Positions 7,956 through 14,871 of a DNA stretch of 17,021 bases are shown one piece after another (the stretch's first letter is position 1; each line of letters opens with the position of its first letter). A program made the translations under genes and the position numbers. The DNA lies in NCBI GenBank assembly GCA_021827885.1, contig JAKAUD010000005.1:1-17021 (forward strand). Direction: 5' to 3'. Under the pieces are notes generated by a model, which saw only the letters and a program-made list of their open reading frames with translations, had not been told where the DNA came from and did not search any database. The stretch is from Thermoplasmata archaeon. Lineage in GTDB: Archaea > Thermoplasmatota > Thermoplasmata > Thermoplasmatales > Thermoplasmataceae.

Positions 7956-8119
7956 TTCTGAATATGCAACCATGATCTTGAGGCACTTCCTCTGCTGAAT
8001 TTGGATACAGTGCTTAACGTAATCATGGAAAGCCTTGCTGAATGTCGCAAATTTTATTTGCATGACCGGGTGTATTCCAAGAAATGACGAATTGGAAAAG
8101 AAGATTTGGATATTATTGC

Positions 8120-8149
8120 ATTGAGGGTTTATGCCGTTTTCCCCTCAAT
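8120..8149 (-). terminator. Hairpin overlapping the stop codon of the STAND/TPR gene
   Basis: A perfect 8-bp inverted repeat (ATTGAGGG at 8120-8127, CCCTCAAT at 8142-8149) with a 14-base loop spans the TGA at 8145-8147. It could be a 3'-end or mRNA-stability structure. No long T-run follows on the minus strand, so termination is only an inference. Confidence 0.35.
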
Positions 8150-10739
8150 TCTTAAGTGCACTTGCAATACCGTCAAGTATCAATTTTTTATGCTTCTGCG
8201 TTCCTGCCTCTTCCGCGGAATTCCTGTTATCAAATTTCTCCTCTATGAAAGATATGAATGAGTTCAGCAACAATTTATTCATTGGCGGAATTTTCTTATC
8301 GCCAAAGGTTTCTATCTCAGATCGAACCTCATCGAGTTTTGCCCTGTCTCCCATCTGGAGCGCTTTCATGCCCCAATAGACAAGATTTGGGTATTTTATT
8401 GCGCGATCCGGTTCCTTGATTTTTGATAGTTCGGATGAGAAGTTGTCAAAATCCCCCTTTACCAGATACACCAATGATGGAAATACGGAACTATGAGCCT
8501 TGTAGCCATTGTCGTTTATCTGTATCGCAGATTTTGATGCATTCAATGCAGATTCCAGTGCTTTATCGTATTCGTGGTAGAAAAGGTATCTTATTGTCAT
8601 GAATATATAAATAGTCGGGATAAAGTCTTCCTCAAGCTCAAACTTGATGCTTATATTTTCGTCAGCCTCTTTTATCCTTTTGCCGCTTATGATTTCTTCC
8701 ATTAAAAATTCAAAAAACTTGTTTATCCTTACCCTTTGTATATCGTTGGCTTCAATGGCTTTTTTCCCAGAAATTTGGAATTGGTCCTTGGCCTGCTTGA
8801 ATTTAAGGTATTGAAGCAGGTGCAAACCGTAAAACCTGTAGAAAGAACATTCCAGGCTGGCATCTGAGACCAGTGATACAAGTTTTTCAGCTGTCGGGAT
8901 ATAGTTCTCCGATTCAGAGATTTCTCCTATGATGTCAAGCTGTTCTACCAGGTTGAACTCCGCATAGGCCCTTCCCCTTAGATCTGATGTGATGTAAGAT
9001 ATATCCACTATTTCCTTGAAATTCTTTATGGAACTCCGATAATCCCCCAGCATGCCATTTGTGATGGCAAGGTTATTCATGTTTTTCAGTGAGGAGAACC
9101 AGTTCTTTTTCCGTGTGTTAATCTCAAGTGCCTTCTTGAAATATGTCCCTGCTTCTTCAATCTTAAACGTATTGATTTTTATTATGCCCTTGATGTTGTA
9201 AGCTTCTGCGACCGTATCTTCAAAGTTGCCCTCTGTAGCAATTGCAATTGCTCTGTCAACGAGTTCGTCGGCTTTCTTATAATCGTTCTTCCTTATTTCT
9301 ATGGTTGAATTCGCAATAAGAAGCTTTGCCTCATCCTCCTTCTTGAGGTTAATTCCAGAGAACAGGCTATTAATGATTTCTTCCGATTTTTTGTAATCTC
9401 CCCTGCCATTGTATATCGATGTGAGGAGTATGAATGGAGCCACCATTCCTGCATCCTTGAATTTTTCATCATTTAAAATCTCGGCAGCCTCCTTATAATG
9501 GGAGAGAAGATAAAGCGCATTTCCTTCTGAAAACCTTGCCTTAAGAATGTGTTCCTCATCCTTCAGGTATGGCTTAATCTTCAGAATGGCATCATATGCC
9601 TCCTGTGGATCATTTATTGAACTGTTGATCGAATCTAAGTTTTCTGCGAATATTCTAACGGCCTCTTCGGCGTTTCCATAGCTTAGGTTCATCAATATCC
9701 TGCTTGGAATTGAGAGTTTATTGACCAGTTCGGAGCCATTTAGCCGGGTAGAAAACTTGATCTTATCAGATGCCGTAATATAGCTGTCAAGCAGGGCATA
9801 TAAAAAGCTGTTCTTAATGGAAAATGTCCCCTGATCATTCTTGATCAAATCCTTGGATTCCAGTAATGAAAGCGATTCGAGAATGATGCTTTCATCAGTG
9901 TTCAGAAGATAAGAGAGATCGTTAACGGCGAGCCTCACCTTTATCATTGCAAGCACCTTCAGGATACCCTGCGAATTCTTATCCAGTTCTGTTACCATGT
10001 TGTTATAATGGGATTCCAGCGAGGGCGGAATTGGAAAGAATCTTACCTTGATACTGTTCAACGACCCATCCGGATCAATAAACCCTTCGTCCTTATAATA
10101 AGCAAGGGTGTATGATAGAATGTTGAGATCACCATTTACGAGCCTCACAAGGTCCTTGACAAAGGCCTCCTCCAACTTATAGCCCTCTTCCTTGAGCATG
10201 GATTTAACGTCCTCCATCTCAGGTTTCTTCAAAGATATCAGGAAAATGTTAGGAAGCAATTTTGCTTCCTCGATGAACTTTTCAGCATTTGAACTGCTGC
10301 CCGATGTTTCCGTTACACCAATAAAGGTAAAACCAAGTTTACCGCTGAGCTTTGAAAAATACAGGAACATATCAAGGCTTTGCTGGCTCATTTTATGAAG
10401 ATTTTCAAATATTATAATTGGATGATCTGCACCTGATAGAACGCGAGTCAACTCGTCTACGATTGTGTTTAGATCCCTTACCTTAGACTCCTGAGAAATT
10501 TGGTTGAGGATATCATTGAATGGATAAAAGCGGATAGTTTCGAATTCGGTAAAAATCTTGGTGGAATAATATTTAAGCCCCTTTTCCTCGAAATCTCTCA
10601 TGAGCAGCTTGATCAATGGTCCCTTACCGGTTCCATCGTCTCCCATGATAATATATGTCATGCTTGGCTTTTCTGCGACTTCTGATTCCACCCTCTTGAA
10701 ATATGCAACTGCGTTTGAAAAGGAAAGAGCTTTTTCCAT
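8145..10739 (-). CDS. STAND-like ATPase with C-terminal TPR-like helical repeats
   Basis: The protein has 864 residues. The N-terminal NTPase domain (about 1-200) carries a P-loop-like G33-D34-D35-G36-T37-G38-K39-G40-P41, then 'Y72-P73-F74' as in AAA_16 proteins, and a Walker-B-like I-I-I-F-E112-N113-L-H115. A probable winged-helix segment follows (about 240-330). From about residue 370 to the end the sequence is helical with repeated TPR-type spacing (A-x-x-Y near the first helix, A-x-x-x-F/L-x-x-A-L near the second). This plan matches MalT/PknK-type sensor ATPases. Two features are unusual: the Ser/Thr after the P-loop lysine is Gly, and the usual Walker-B Asp-Asp is Glu-Asn, so ATP hydrolysis may be weak or lost. 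A TATA-like box at about -24 implies a leaderless message. No DNA-binding C-terminal domain such as LuxR is seen. Confidence 0.78.
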   Translation of the reverse strand: MEKALSFSNAVAYFKRVESEVAEKPSMTYIIMGDDGTGKGPLIKLLMRDFEEKGLKYYSTKIFTEFETIRFYPFNDILNQISQESKVRDLNTIVDELTRVLSGADHPIIIFENLHKMSQQSLDMFLYFSKLSGKLGFTFIGVTETSGSSSNAEKFIEEAKLLPNIFLISLKKPEMEDVKSMLKEEGYKLEEAFVKDLVRLVNGDLNILSYTLAYYKDEGFIDPDGSLNSIKVRFFPIPPSLESHYNNMVTELDKNSQGILKVLAMIKVRLAVNDLSYLLNTDESIILESLSLLESKDLIKNDQGTFSIKNSFLYALLDSYITASDKIKFSTRLNGSELVNKLSIPSRILMNLSYGNAEEAVRIFAENLDSINSSINDPQEAYDAILKIKPYLKDEEHILKARFSEGNALYLLSHYKEAAEILNDEKFKDAGMVAPFILLTSIYNGRGDYKKSEEIINSLFSGINLKKEDEAKLLIANSTIEIRKNDYKKADELVDRAIAIATEGNFEDTVAEAYNIKGIIKINTFKIEEAGTYFKKALEINTRKKNWFSSLKNMNNLAITNGMLGDYRSSIKNFKEIVDISYITSDLRGRAYAEFNLVEQLDIIGEISESENYIPTAEKLVSLVSDASLECSFYRFYGLHLLQYLKFKQAKDQFQISGKKAIEANDIQRVRINKFFEFLMEEIISGKRIKEADENISIKFELEEDFIPTIYIFMTIRYLFYHEYDKALESALNASKSAIQINDNGYKAHSSVFPSLVYLVKGDFDNFSSELSKIKEPDRAIKYPNLVYWGMKALQMGDRAKLDEVRSEIETFGDKKIPPMNKLLLNSFISFIEEKFDNRNSAEEAGTQKHKKLILDGIASALKN

Positions 10740-10757
10740 ATACCAAATAGGAAATCT

Positions 10758-10767
10758 TAATATTTAA
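10758..10767 (-). promoter_or_regulatory. TATA-like box of the STAND/TPR gene
   Basis: TTAAATATTA on the minus strand is centred about 24 bases before the ATG at 10739, the spacing expected of a leaderless archaeal transcript. The shared region with the plus-strand membrane-protein gene (10740-10966) is therefore a divergent promoter region. Confidence 0.5.
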
Positions 10768-10966
10768 TGATTATTTTGAAAGTTGCGAAAAATTTCTGGT
10801 TTCACAATTGCATGACATCGGATGTGAATGCGAAAAACAACGTGTGCTGGTTCTTGTCGACGTTTGGCAGGAATTTCCCATGGCGGGTCGAATCATATCC
10901 TGACCATGGAATAATCCTAATAGCAATTGTGCTTTATCTTCTTCTGAAAGACTAAGTTGTGAAAAA

Positions 10967-11206
10967 ATGGTTATCTTTAGCTTGTTGAACATAATCGGCT
11001 CCGTGGTTCTTCTATTCATGATGCTATTTTACATCCTGGAACAGAGATCCAACTCATACACACTGGCCTTTGGCTTTGCCTGTCTTGGTGCATCAGCGTA
11101 TGGATGGATTGCCGGAACATGGCCCTTTGGAATAATTGAACTTGCTTGGGGTGCGTTTGCCTTCAACAAATGGTCGAAGAAAAGAAAAGTCAAGGAAACC
11201 CGTTGA
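10967..11206 (+). CDS. Small membrane protein of unknown function
   Basis: The protein has 79 residues. A hydrophobic helix spans about 3-23, then a short polar loop (L-E-Q-R-S-N-S) and two further hydrophobic stretches (about 32-49 and 52-67), ending in a strongly basic tail (K-W-S-K-K-R-K-V-K-E). By the positive-inside rule the tail is cytoplasmic. The pattern resembles small CBU_0592-type integral membrane proteins, but this is a weak resemblance and I do not name it. It is divergent from the STAND/TPR gene and has its own intergenic spaces on both sides. Codon use looks like that of the neighbouring real genes, and the helices argue against a chance frame. Confidence 0.65.
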   Translation: MVIFSLLNIIGSVVLLFMMLFYILEQRSNSYTLAFGFACLGASAYGWIAGTWPFGIIELAWGAFAFNKWSKKRKVKETR

Positions 11207-11216
11207 AGTTGTGGAA

Positions 11217-11235
11217 TATCCATTCTGTATGGATA
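11217..11235 (+). terminator. Small perfect hairpin after the membrane-protein gene
   Basis: A 7-bp stem (TATCCAT / ATGGATA) with a 5-base loop begins 11 bases after the TGA of the small membrane protein gene. No T-run follows. It may be a 3'-end structure. Confidence 0.25.
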
Positions 11236-11407
11236 CCAGTGCGGGATACGAGGTGGATTTTAATGAGCAACCCAAAGGATGAACAATATTCCACCATTAT
11301 TTCCATTATGTGATTAACATGGATGATTGTGGAACATTGAAATCCTCGATGCCAGTGATGAAGATAGATAACCGGGATTCCTATTGCGGAAAGCTGTGCC
11401 AACAACG

Positions 11408-11417
11408 CAATAATAAT
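11408..11417 (+). promoter_or_regulatory. TATA-like box of the M24 peptidase-priL operon
   Basis: CAATAATAAT (with AT-rich flanks) is centred about 28 bases before the ATG at 11441. With no Shine-Dalgarno visible, the first gene of this two-gene unit is probably leaderless. Confidence 0.4.
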
Positions 11418-11440
11418 AACCAGAATGCCATTATAGAGTT

Positions 11441-12520
11441 ATGAACGCAAAGAAAATCTTTGACTATGCGAGGGAGGCCGAAGCAATACTGATTGTAAAT
11501 GGCGGGGAAAATAATCTTGACAAGAACTTCTTCTATTTAGCCGGAAAGGAAGGCGGCCTTTATGAGGGCTCTTTTATCCTGGCCAAACCTGATTCTGTAA
11601 CCATCTTTACATCGGTCCTTGAAGAGGAGTCTGCAAGACGCACGGGAAACAACGTGGAAATCTTCCATACTCGCGATGAGTATGAAAATCTCATGAGGGT
11701 TGCCTTAAAGGACATTAATGTCGTGGGCCTTAATTATTCGTCTCTGAATCTTGAAATTTACAAGAACCTCCTGAAGATAATACCAGATAAGGAATTTGTT
11801 GATGTGTCAGTTTCCATATCAGAGGCAAGGCGCATAAAAACGCCTGAAGAATTGTCAAAGATAAGGGAGGCAGCCAAGATAGGCAGTGAGGCATTCGACC
11901 CTGCCATTGAGCATCTCAAGGAGGGCATTACTGAAAAGGAAGTTGCTGCCCATATAGTACATGAAATGATGAAAGGTGGTGCCTCCGGGCCATCCTTTGA
12001 TACCATCGTCGCCTTTGGGGAGAATTCATCCATGCCCCATTATTCTCCAGGAAACAGGAAATTGAAGAAGGGAGATATTGTCCTTATTGATTATGGGGCA
12101 CTTTATGAAGGCTACTGCTCAGACATAACGAGAACAATAAACTTCGGGAAAGCAAGCGAAAAAACAAAGGATATGTATTCAGTGGTTTACAGGGCACAAT
12201 TTGAGAGCATGAAAGCAATACAGTCAAATGTAAACGGAAAGGATATAGATAAGATTGCACGTGACATCATTGATGCATCACCGTATAAGGACCGCTTTAT
12301 ACACTCCCTTGGCCACGGCGTGGGAATGGACGTTCATGATCATCCTGCCCTTGCACCCAACTATGATTTTCCACTTAAGAATAACATGGTTGTTACCGAT
12401 GAACCTGGGGTCTATCTCACCGGCTATGGTGGAATAAGGATAGAGGATGACGTCATCGTTAAGGATAACGGTTTTGAAAAGATTTCAAAAGGAGCAACGC
12501 CTGAGATCCGTGAAATATGA
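11441..12520 (+). CDS. pepQ: Xaa-Pro dipeptidase/aminopeptidase (M24 family)
   Basis: The protein has 359 residues, the usual length. The N-terminal creatinase-like domain (about 1-130) is followed by the pita-bread catalytic domain. All five expected metal ligands are present in order: D217, D228, H292, E321 and E335, with the preceding H in 'S-M-P-H-Y-S-P' as the substrate-binding histidine. It would release amino acids from X-Pro peptides in the cytoplasm using two Mn or Co ions. Its stop codon overlaps the start of priL by 4 bases (ATGA), so the two are translationally coupled, although no functional link between them is obvious. Dipeptidase versus aminopeptidase P activity cannot be separated from the sequence alone, so the symbol is provisional. 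Confidence 0.9.
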   Translation: MNAKKIFDYAREAEAILIVNGGENNLDKNFFYLAGKEGGLYEGSFILAKPDSVTIFTSVLEEESARRTGNNVEIFHTRDEYENLMRVALKDINVVGLNYSSLNLEIYKNLLKIIPDKEFVDVSVSISEARRIKTPEELSKIREAAKIGSEAFDPAIEHLKEGITEKEVAAHIVHEMMKGGASGPSFDTIVAFGENSSMPHYSPGNRKLKKGDIVLIDYGALYEGYCSDITRTINFGKASEKTKDMYSVVYRAQFESMKAIQSNVNGKDIDKIARDIIDASPYKDRFIHSLGHGVGMDVHDHPALAPNYDFPLKNNMVVTDEPGVYLTGYGGIRIEDDVIVKDNGFEKISKGATPEIREI

Positions 12521-13524
12521 TCAATGCAGCCCCCTTGGATGAGAGATTTTCTGAGAAAAACATTAAAAATATTATTTCTTCCTTTACCAGGGAATGTGAA
12601 CTGATAAGGAATAACACCAAGGAGTTCCTGAAATTGTCCATAGATCCAGATACCGTCAAGTTTGATCCATTGGATCAGTCGCTTCCACTCATATTGTGGT
12701 CCCTTGCGTATATAGATATAAATTCGTTCACGTCGAGAGTCATAAACACTTACAGGGACATTCTTGAATCAAGGCTTTCAAAGGAAACGATTGAAAGCGT
12801 TGAAAAGTATGCCTTCGAATATGGCATTAAATGCCTGTATAACCCGGATTATCAAATGTATATCATGAGCCCTGAGGTGTTTTCCATATATTCCAGAAGG
12901 GTCAGCGGAAGCAAATTCAGGCTGGTTAACCAGACATTCATCGATGGAAAAATAATTGTCGAAAGCGAGGTTTTATGGAAAATAATCCGGGAGGCTTTTG
13001 TCGTAAAGGCAAGAGCAACTCTTGCCTTAATAGACCCGGAGGCATGCCACTTGATTCTGGGGCCAATGGCAGAGGAGCTGGTTGATCTTCAGGACAGGGC
13101 AAGAGAGATGAAATATTCCGGTGACCTTGGTTCCGTTGATTCTTCGTGTTTTCCGCCATGCGTTCTTCACTTTCTATCTGATGCCAGGGCAGGCGTCAAT
13201 CTACCTCACATGGCCAGATTCACAATGGTCAGTTTCCTCCATCACGTTGGAATGAAGAACGAGGAAATCATGAATATTTTCAAATCGGCTCCGGATTTCA
13301 ATGAAAGAATAACCTCATACCAGGTTAATCACGTAACAGGACATAGCTCAGGAACAGAATATTCTCCGCCAAAATGCAGTGTCCTCAAATCAAACCATCT
13401 ATGTTATATGGATAATGATTATGTATGCAATTCAGAATGGCTCAAGCACCCAATGCAATATTATTCCTACAAAAAAAGAAGGAAGGATTCAGGAAAGCCT
13501 TCTTTCAATGATCTTCAAAAGTGA
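12517..13524 (+). CDS. priL: DNA primase large subunit (iron-sulfur)
   Basis: The protein has 335 residues. The N-terminal half is helical. The C-terminal domain carries the four cysteines expected to hold the [4Fe-4S] cluster: C215 (F-P-P-C), C287 (P-P-K-C), C296 (H-L-C) and C304. The last leads into the archaeal/eukaryotic primase signature 'H-P-M-Q-Y-Y'. PriL works with the catalytic subunit PriS to start RNA/DNA primers at replication forks; priS is not in this window. It begins in a 4-base overlap with the M24 peptidase gene and its last 36 bases overlap the 3' end of srp19 on the other strand. C211 is a nearby extra cysteine. Confidence 0.92.
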   Translation: MINAAPLDERFSEKNIKNIISSFTRECELIRNNTKEFLKLSIDPDTVKFDPLDQSLPLILWSLAYIDINSFTSRVINTYRDILESRLSKETIESVEKYAFEYGIKCLYNPDYQMYIMSPEVFSIYSRRVSGSKFRLVNQTFIDGKIIVESEVLWKIIREAFVVKARATLALIDPEACHLILGPMAEELVDLQDRAREMKYSGDLGSVDSSCFPPCVLHFLSDARAGVNLPHMARFTMVSFLHHVGMKNEEIMNIFKSAPDFNERITSYQVNHVTGHSSGTEYSPPKCSVLKSNHLCYMDNDYVCNSEWLKHPMQYYSYKKRRKDSGKPSFNDLQK

Positions 13525-13743
13525 TGATTTTCGTATTTCTGACTCAATCTCATACATTGTCGTTTCTTCGTAAAATGTTCTTGGATACCTTGCCTTCCTC
13601 TTGGTGTAAGAAATCTTGAGTTCCCTGAGAATTGATTCCAGCTTCTCATCCGAAAAATTCTTTGCGGCTTTCAGGTTGATTTTTCTTCCCAGCCTCCTGG
13701 AATTTTTATAATTAAAATATTCTGAGAATAGTGTAATTTTCAT
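13489..13743 (-). CDS. srp19: Signal recognition particle 19 kDa protein
   Basis: This small basic protein of 84 residues has the SRP19 pattern: an N-terminal strand (I-T-L-F-S-E-Y-F), the 'S-R-R-L-G-R-K-I' RNA-binding segment, and 'R-Y-P-R-T-F-Y-E-E' near the middle. SRP19 binds SRP RNA helices 6 and 8 and lets SRP54 join, so it acts in co-translational export. Its ATG overlaps the TGA of rps8e in an ATGA, implying coupled translation. Its 3' end overlaps priL by 36 bases. The length is at the short end for archaeal SRP19. Confidence 0.88.
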   Translation of the reverse strand: MKITLFSEYFNYKNSRRLGRKINLKAAKNFSDEKLESILRELKISYTKRKARYPRTFYEETTMYEIESEIRKSSLLKIIERRLS

Positions 13744-14117
13744 AGCAATATTGCGTTAACTACCCCATCCTGTCCCGGCCTGGATGTAATTCTGGCTTCC
13801 CCAAGCTCCGTCTGTACTATGGAACCTTTGCCCATGATGTTCCTCTGCACATAGTGTGGATTTGCGGGATTTTGCCTGACTGTGACGATTTTAGATTTCC
13901 TGCACGTCTTGTCCTTTGGATTATAGACATTTGCGAACTGCCCCTTCAAAAGTATTACCTTTGAGTTTCCGCCAAACGTCCTGACGACCTTTCTCTGGGT
14001 CTCACCGACCCTGGTCAGAGTTGGTTCTCTTCCTATCTCAAATCTTCTTTTGCTCCTTAGCGTCTTAAGCTTTCCCCCTGAGGGCTTGGTTGTTGATCTT
14101 CCCTGAAACATACTCAA
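13740..14117 (-). CDS. rps8e: 30S ribosomal protein S8e
   Basis: The protein has 125 residues and is strongly basic. It matches S8e across its length: F-Q-G-R-S-x-x-K-P-S-G-G-K near the N-terminus, R-K-V-V-R-T-F-G-G in the middle, and the terminal G-E-A-R-I-T-S-R-P-G-Q-D-G-V-V-N-A-I-L. The longest start is a TTG at 14117, placed 6 bases after a GGTGA ribosome site; an ATG two codons later (14111) would give 123 residues. The site spacing favours the TTG. It is the first gene of an rps8e-srp19 pair joined by a 4-base overlap. Confidence 0.93.
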   Translation of the reverse strand: MSMFQGRSTTKPSGGKLKTLRSKRRFEIGREPTLTRVGETQRKVVRTFGGNSKVILLKGQFANVYNPKDKTCRKSKIVTVRQNPANPHYVQRNIMGKGSIVQTELGEARITSRPGQDGVVNAILL

Positions 14118-14164
14118 ATTAAATCACCATGCACAAATGCAAGTTGGTTCCTAATAGTATTGTG

Positions 14165-14173
14165 CTTTTAAAA
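14165..14173 (-). promoter_or_regulatory. TATA-like box of the rps8e-srp19 operon
   Basis: TTTTAAAAG on the minus strand lies about 52 bases upstream of the TTG. It predicts a start site near 14144 and a leader of roughly 30 bases that includes the GGTGA ribosome site at 14124-14128. Confidence 0.45.
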
Positions 14174-14230
14174 CTTATTGATTTTAACTCCGAGCCTTGC
14201 AAGCATATACCTGAATGATCTTGACATGGC

Positions 14231-14480
14231 ATGGATTGCAAGTATCATGGAGGCAGAGAACGGTTTCGATTTCCCTGGATTCCTCTTTGTAAGGATTTCT
14301 ACAGCAGGAAGAACAATAGGATAACAAGGTGGTTTACCTCAAAAAAATCTCAGGAGACAATAAGACGGAAGATCAAGGAGAAAACCGGAAATAAAGCCCT
14401 ATCTGCAATGACACCATGGATTGCCATGAAAGAGGTTGAGATTCCTTTATCACGGTGAGCGAGAAAACCCACTTCTTTAG
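14231..14480 (+). pseudogene. Possible tnpB 3' relic
   Basis: A 75-codon frame (14231-14458) ends in E-V-E-I-P-L-S-R, like the 'P-V-E-I-P-L' segment near the end of many TnpB proteins. A shift of frame then reads R-E-N-P-L-L and stops at a TAG (14478-14480) inside a hairpin loop, exactly as the intact-looking tail at 3-89 does. I read this as a decayed tnpB end with at least one frameshift. The upstream part of the frame is not recognisable as TnpB. An alternative is a chance frame next to an orphan IS end. Confidence 0.3.
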
Positions 14481-14487
14481 GAGTGGG
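14468..14487 (+). mobile_element. IS200/IS605-type right-end hairpin, second type
   Basis: A stem of 6 bp plus one G-T pair (CCCACT / AGTGGG) with the loop CTTTAG, followed by ATGAGAGCG. The architecture is the same as the 35-base right ends at 72-106 and 14837-14871, including TTCTTTAG in the loop, but the stem and trailing bases differ, so it belongs to a related element. The MITE sits a few bases downstream. Confidence 0.45.
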
Positions 14488-14491
14488 ATGA

Positions 14492-14499
14492 GAGCGAAC
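14492..14499. repeat. Left 8-bp target-site duplication (GAGCGAAC)
   Basis: Exact copy of 14681-14688, immediately flanking the 181-bp element. It marks the insertion point. Confidence 0.8.
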
Positions 14500-14680
14500 C
14501 TATGGCGGCAATAGACTGTTAGACCGCATTTAAATACTGCTACTAGTAGACACCACTAAATACGTGGTTTCTAACAAGTCGTTTTGTATAACCATTTCTG
14601 GTGTACAGAAAATCCTCACGATATCGCGCAGTAGAGCAAGAATTTTGCTGAAGTGACCTAACAACCTTTTGCCGCCATAG
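14500..14680. mobile_element. MITE-like element, 181 bp, with terminal inverted repeats
   Basis: The ends are inverted copies: the first 12 bases (CTATGGCGGCAA) are the exact complement of the last 12, and the match continues imperfectly to about 30 bases (23 of 30). A perfect 8-bp duplication (GAGCGAAC) flanks it. The interior has no coding frame that looks real, so it must be moved by a transposase encoded elsewhere. It has inserted next to a tnpB-type right-end hairpin. I cannot assign the parent family from the terminal repeat alone. Confidence 0.78.
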
Positions 14681-14688
14681 GAGCGAAC
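14681..14688. repeat. Right 8-bp target-site duplication (GAGCGAAC)
   Basis: Exact copy of 14492-14499 on the other side of the element. Confidence 0.8.
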
Positions 14689-14854
14689 ACAACATTTCAT
14701 AACTATGATACAATTTTTATGCACAATGCTGAAAACCAAGGCATTGTGAATACCCACGGACAGTGGGGAATTAACGCCTGTTGGAGATTGTGTAAGACCA
14801 CCCGAATACATGAAGGGGCAACGGTTGATGAAGCATGAAGCCCACGTTCTTTAG
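14689..14854 (+). pseudogene. tnpB: tnpB 3' relic with a frameshift
   Basis: Two frames join to make a typical TnpB tail. One reads N-T-H-G-Q-W-G-I-N-A-C up to about 14780. One base out of phase, the other reads G-D-C-V-R-P-P and continues to E-A-H-V-L with a TAG at 14852-14854, inside the right-end hairpin. 'G-I-N-A-C-G-D-x-V-R-P-P' is a common TnpB C-terminal pattern, so an extra T near 14779-14782 most likely broke the frame. Only the last 40-60 codons remain, with no zinc ribbon or RuvC residues. The tail ending is the same as that of the copy at 3-89. Confidence 0.55.
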
Positions 14855-14871
14855 ACGTGGGAGGATGTCAC
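14837..14871 (+). mobile_element. IS200/IS605-type right end, copy 2
   Basis: Base-for-base identical to 72-106: 7-bp stem (CCCACGT at 14841-14847, ACGTGGG at 14855-14861), then AGGATGTCAC, with the boundary at 14871. The perfect identity next to a frameshifted tnpB suggests the end is recent or still usable in trans. The flanking DNA from 14872 would supply the guide if a TnpB RNA is made. Confidence 0.7.

Noticed and set aside
7824..8063. 79-residue minus-strand frame covering the kinase start
   Set aside because: It overlaps the kinase N-terminus in another frame, has no family motif, and the kinase motifs clearly fix the real frame.
10767..10955. 62-residue plus-strand frame before the small membrane protein gene
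   Set aside because: It starts inside the minus-strand promoter of the STAND/TPR gene, its composition is not protein-like, and it has no ribosome site; most likely non-coding.
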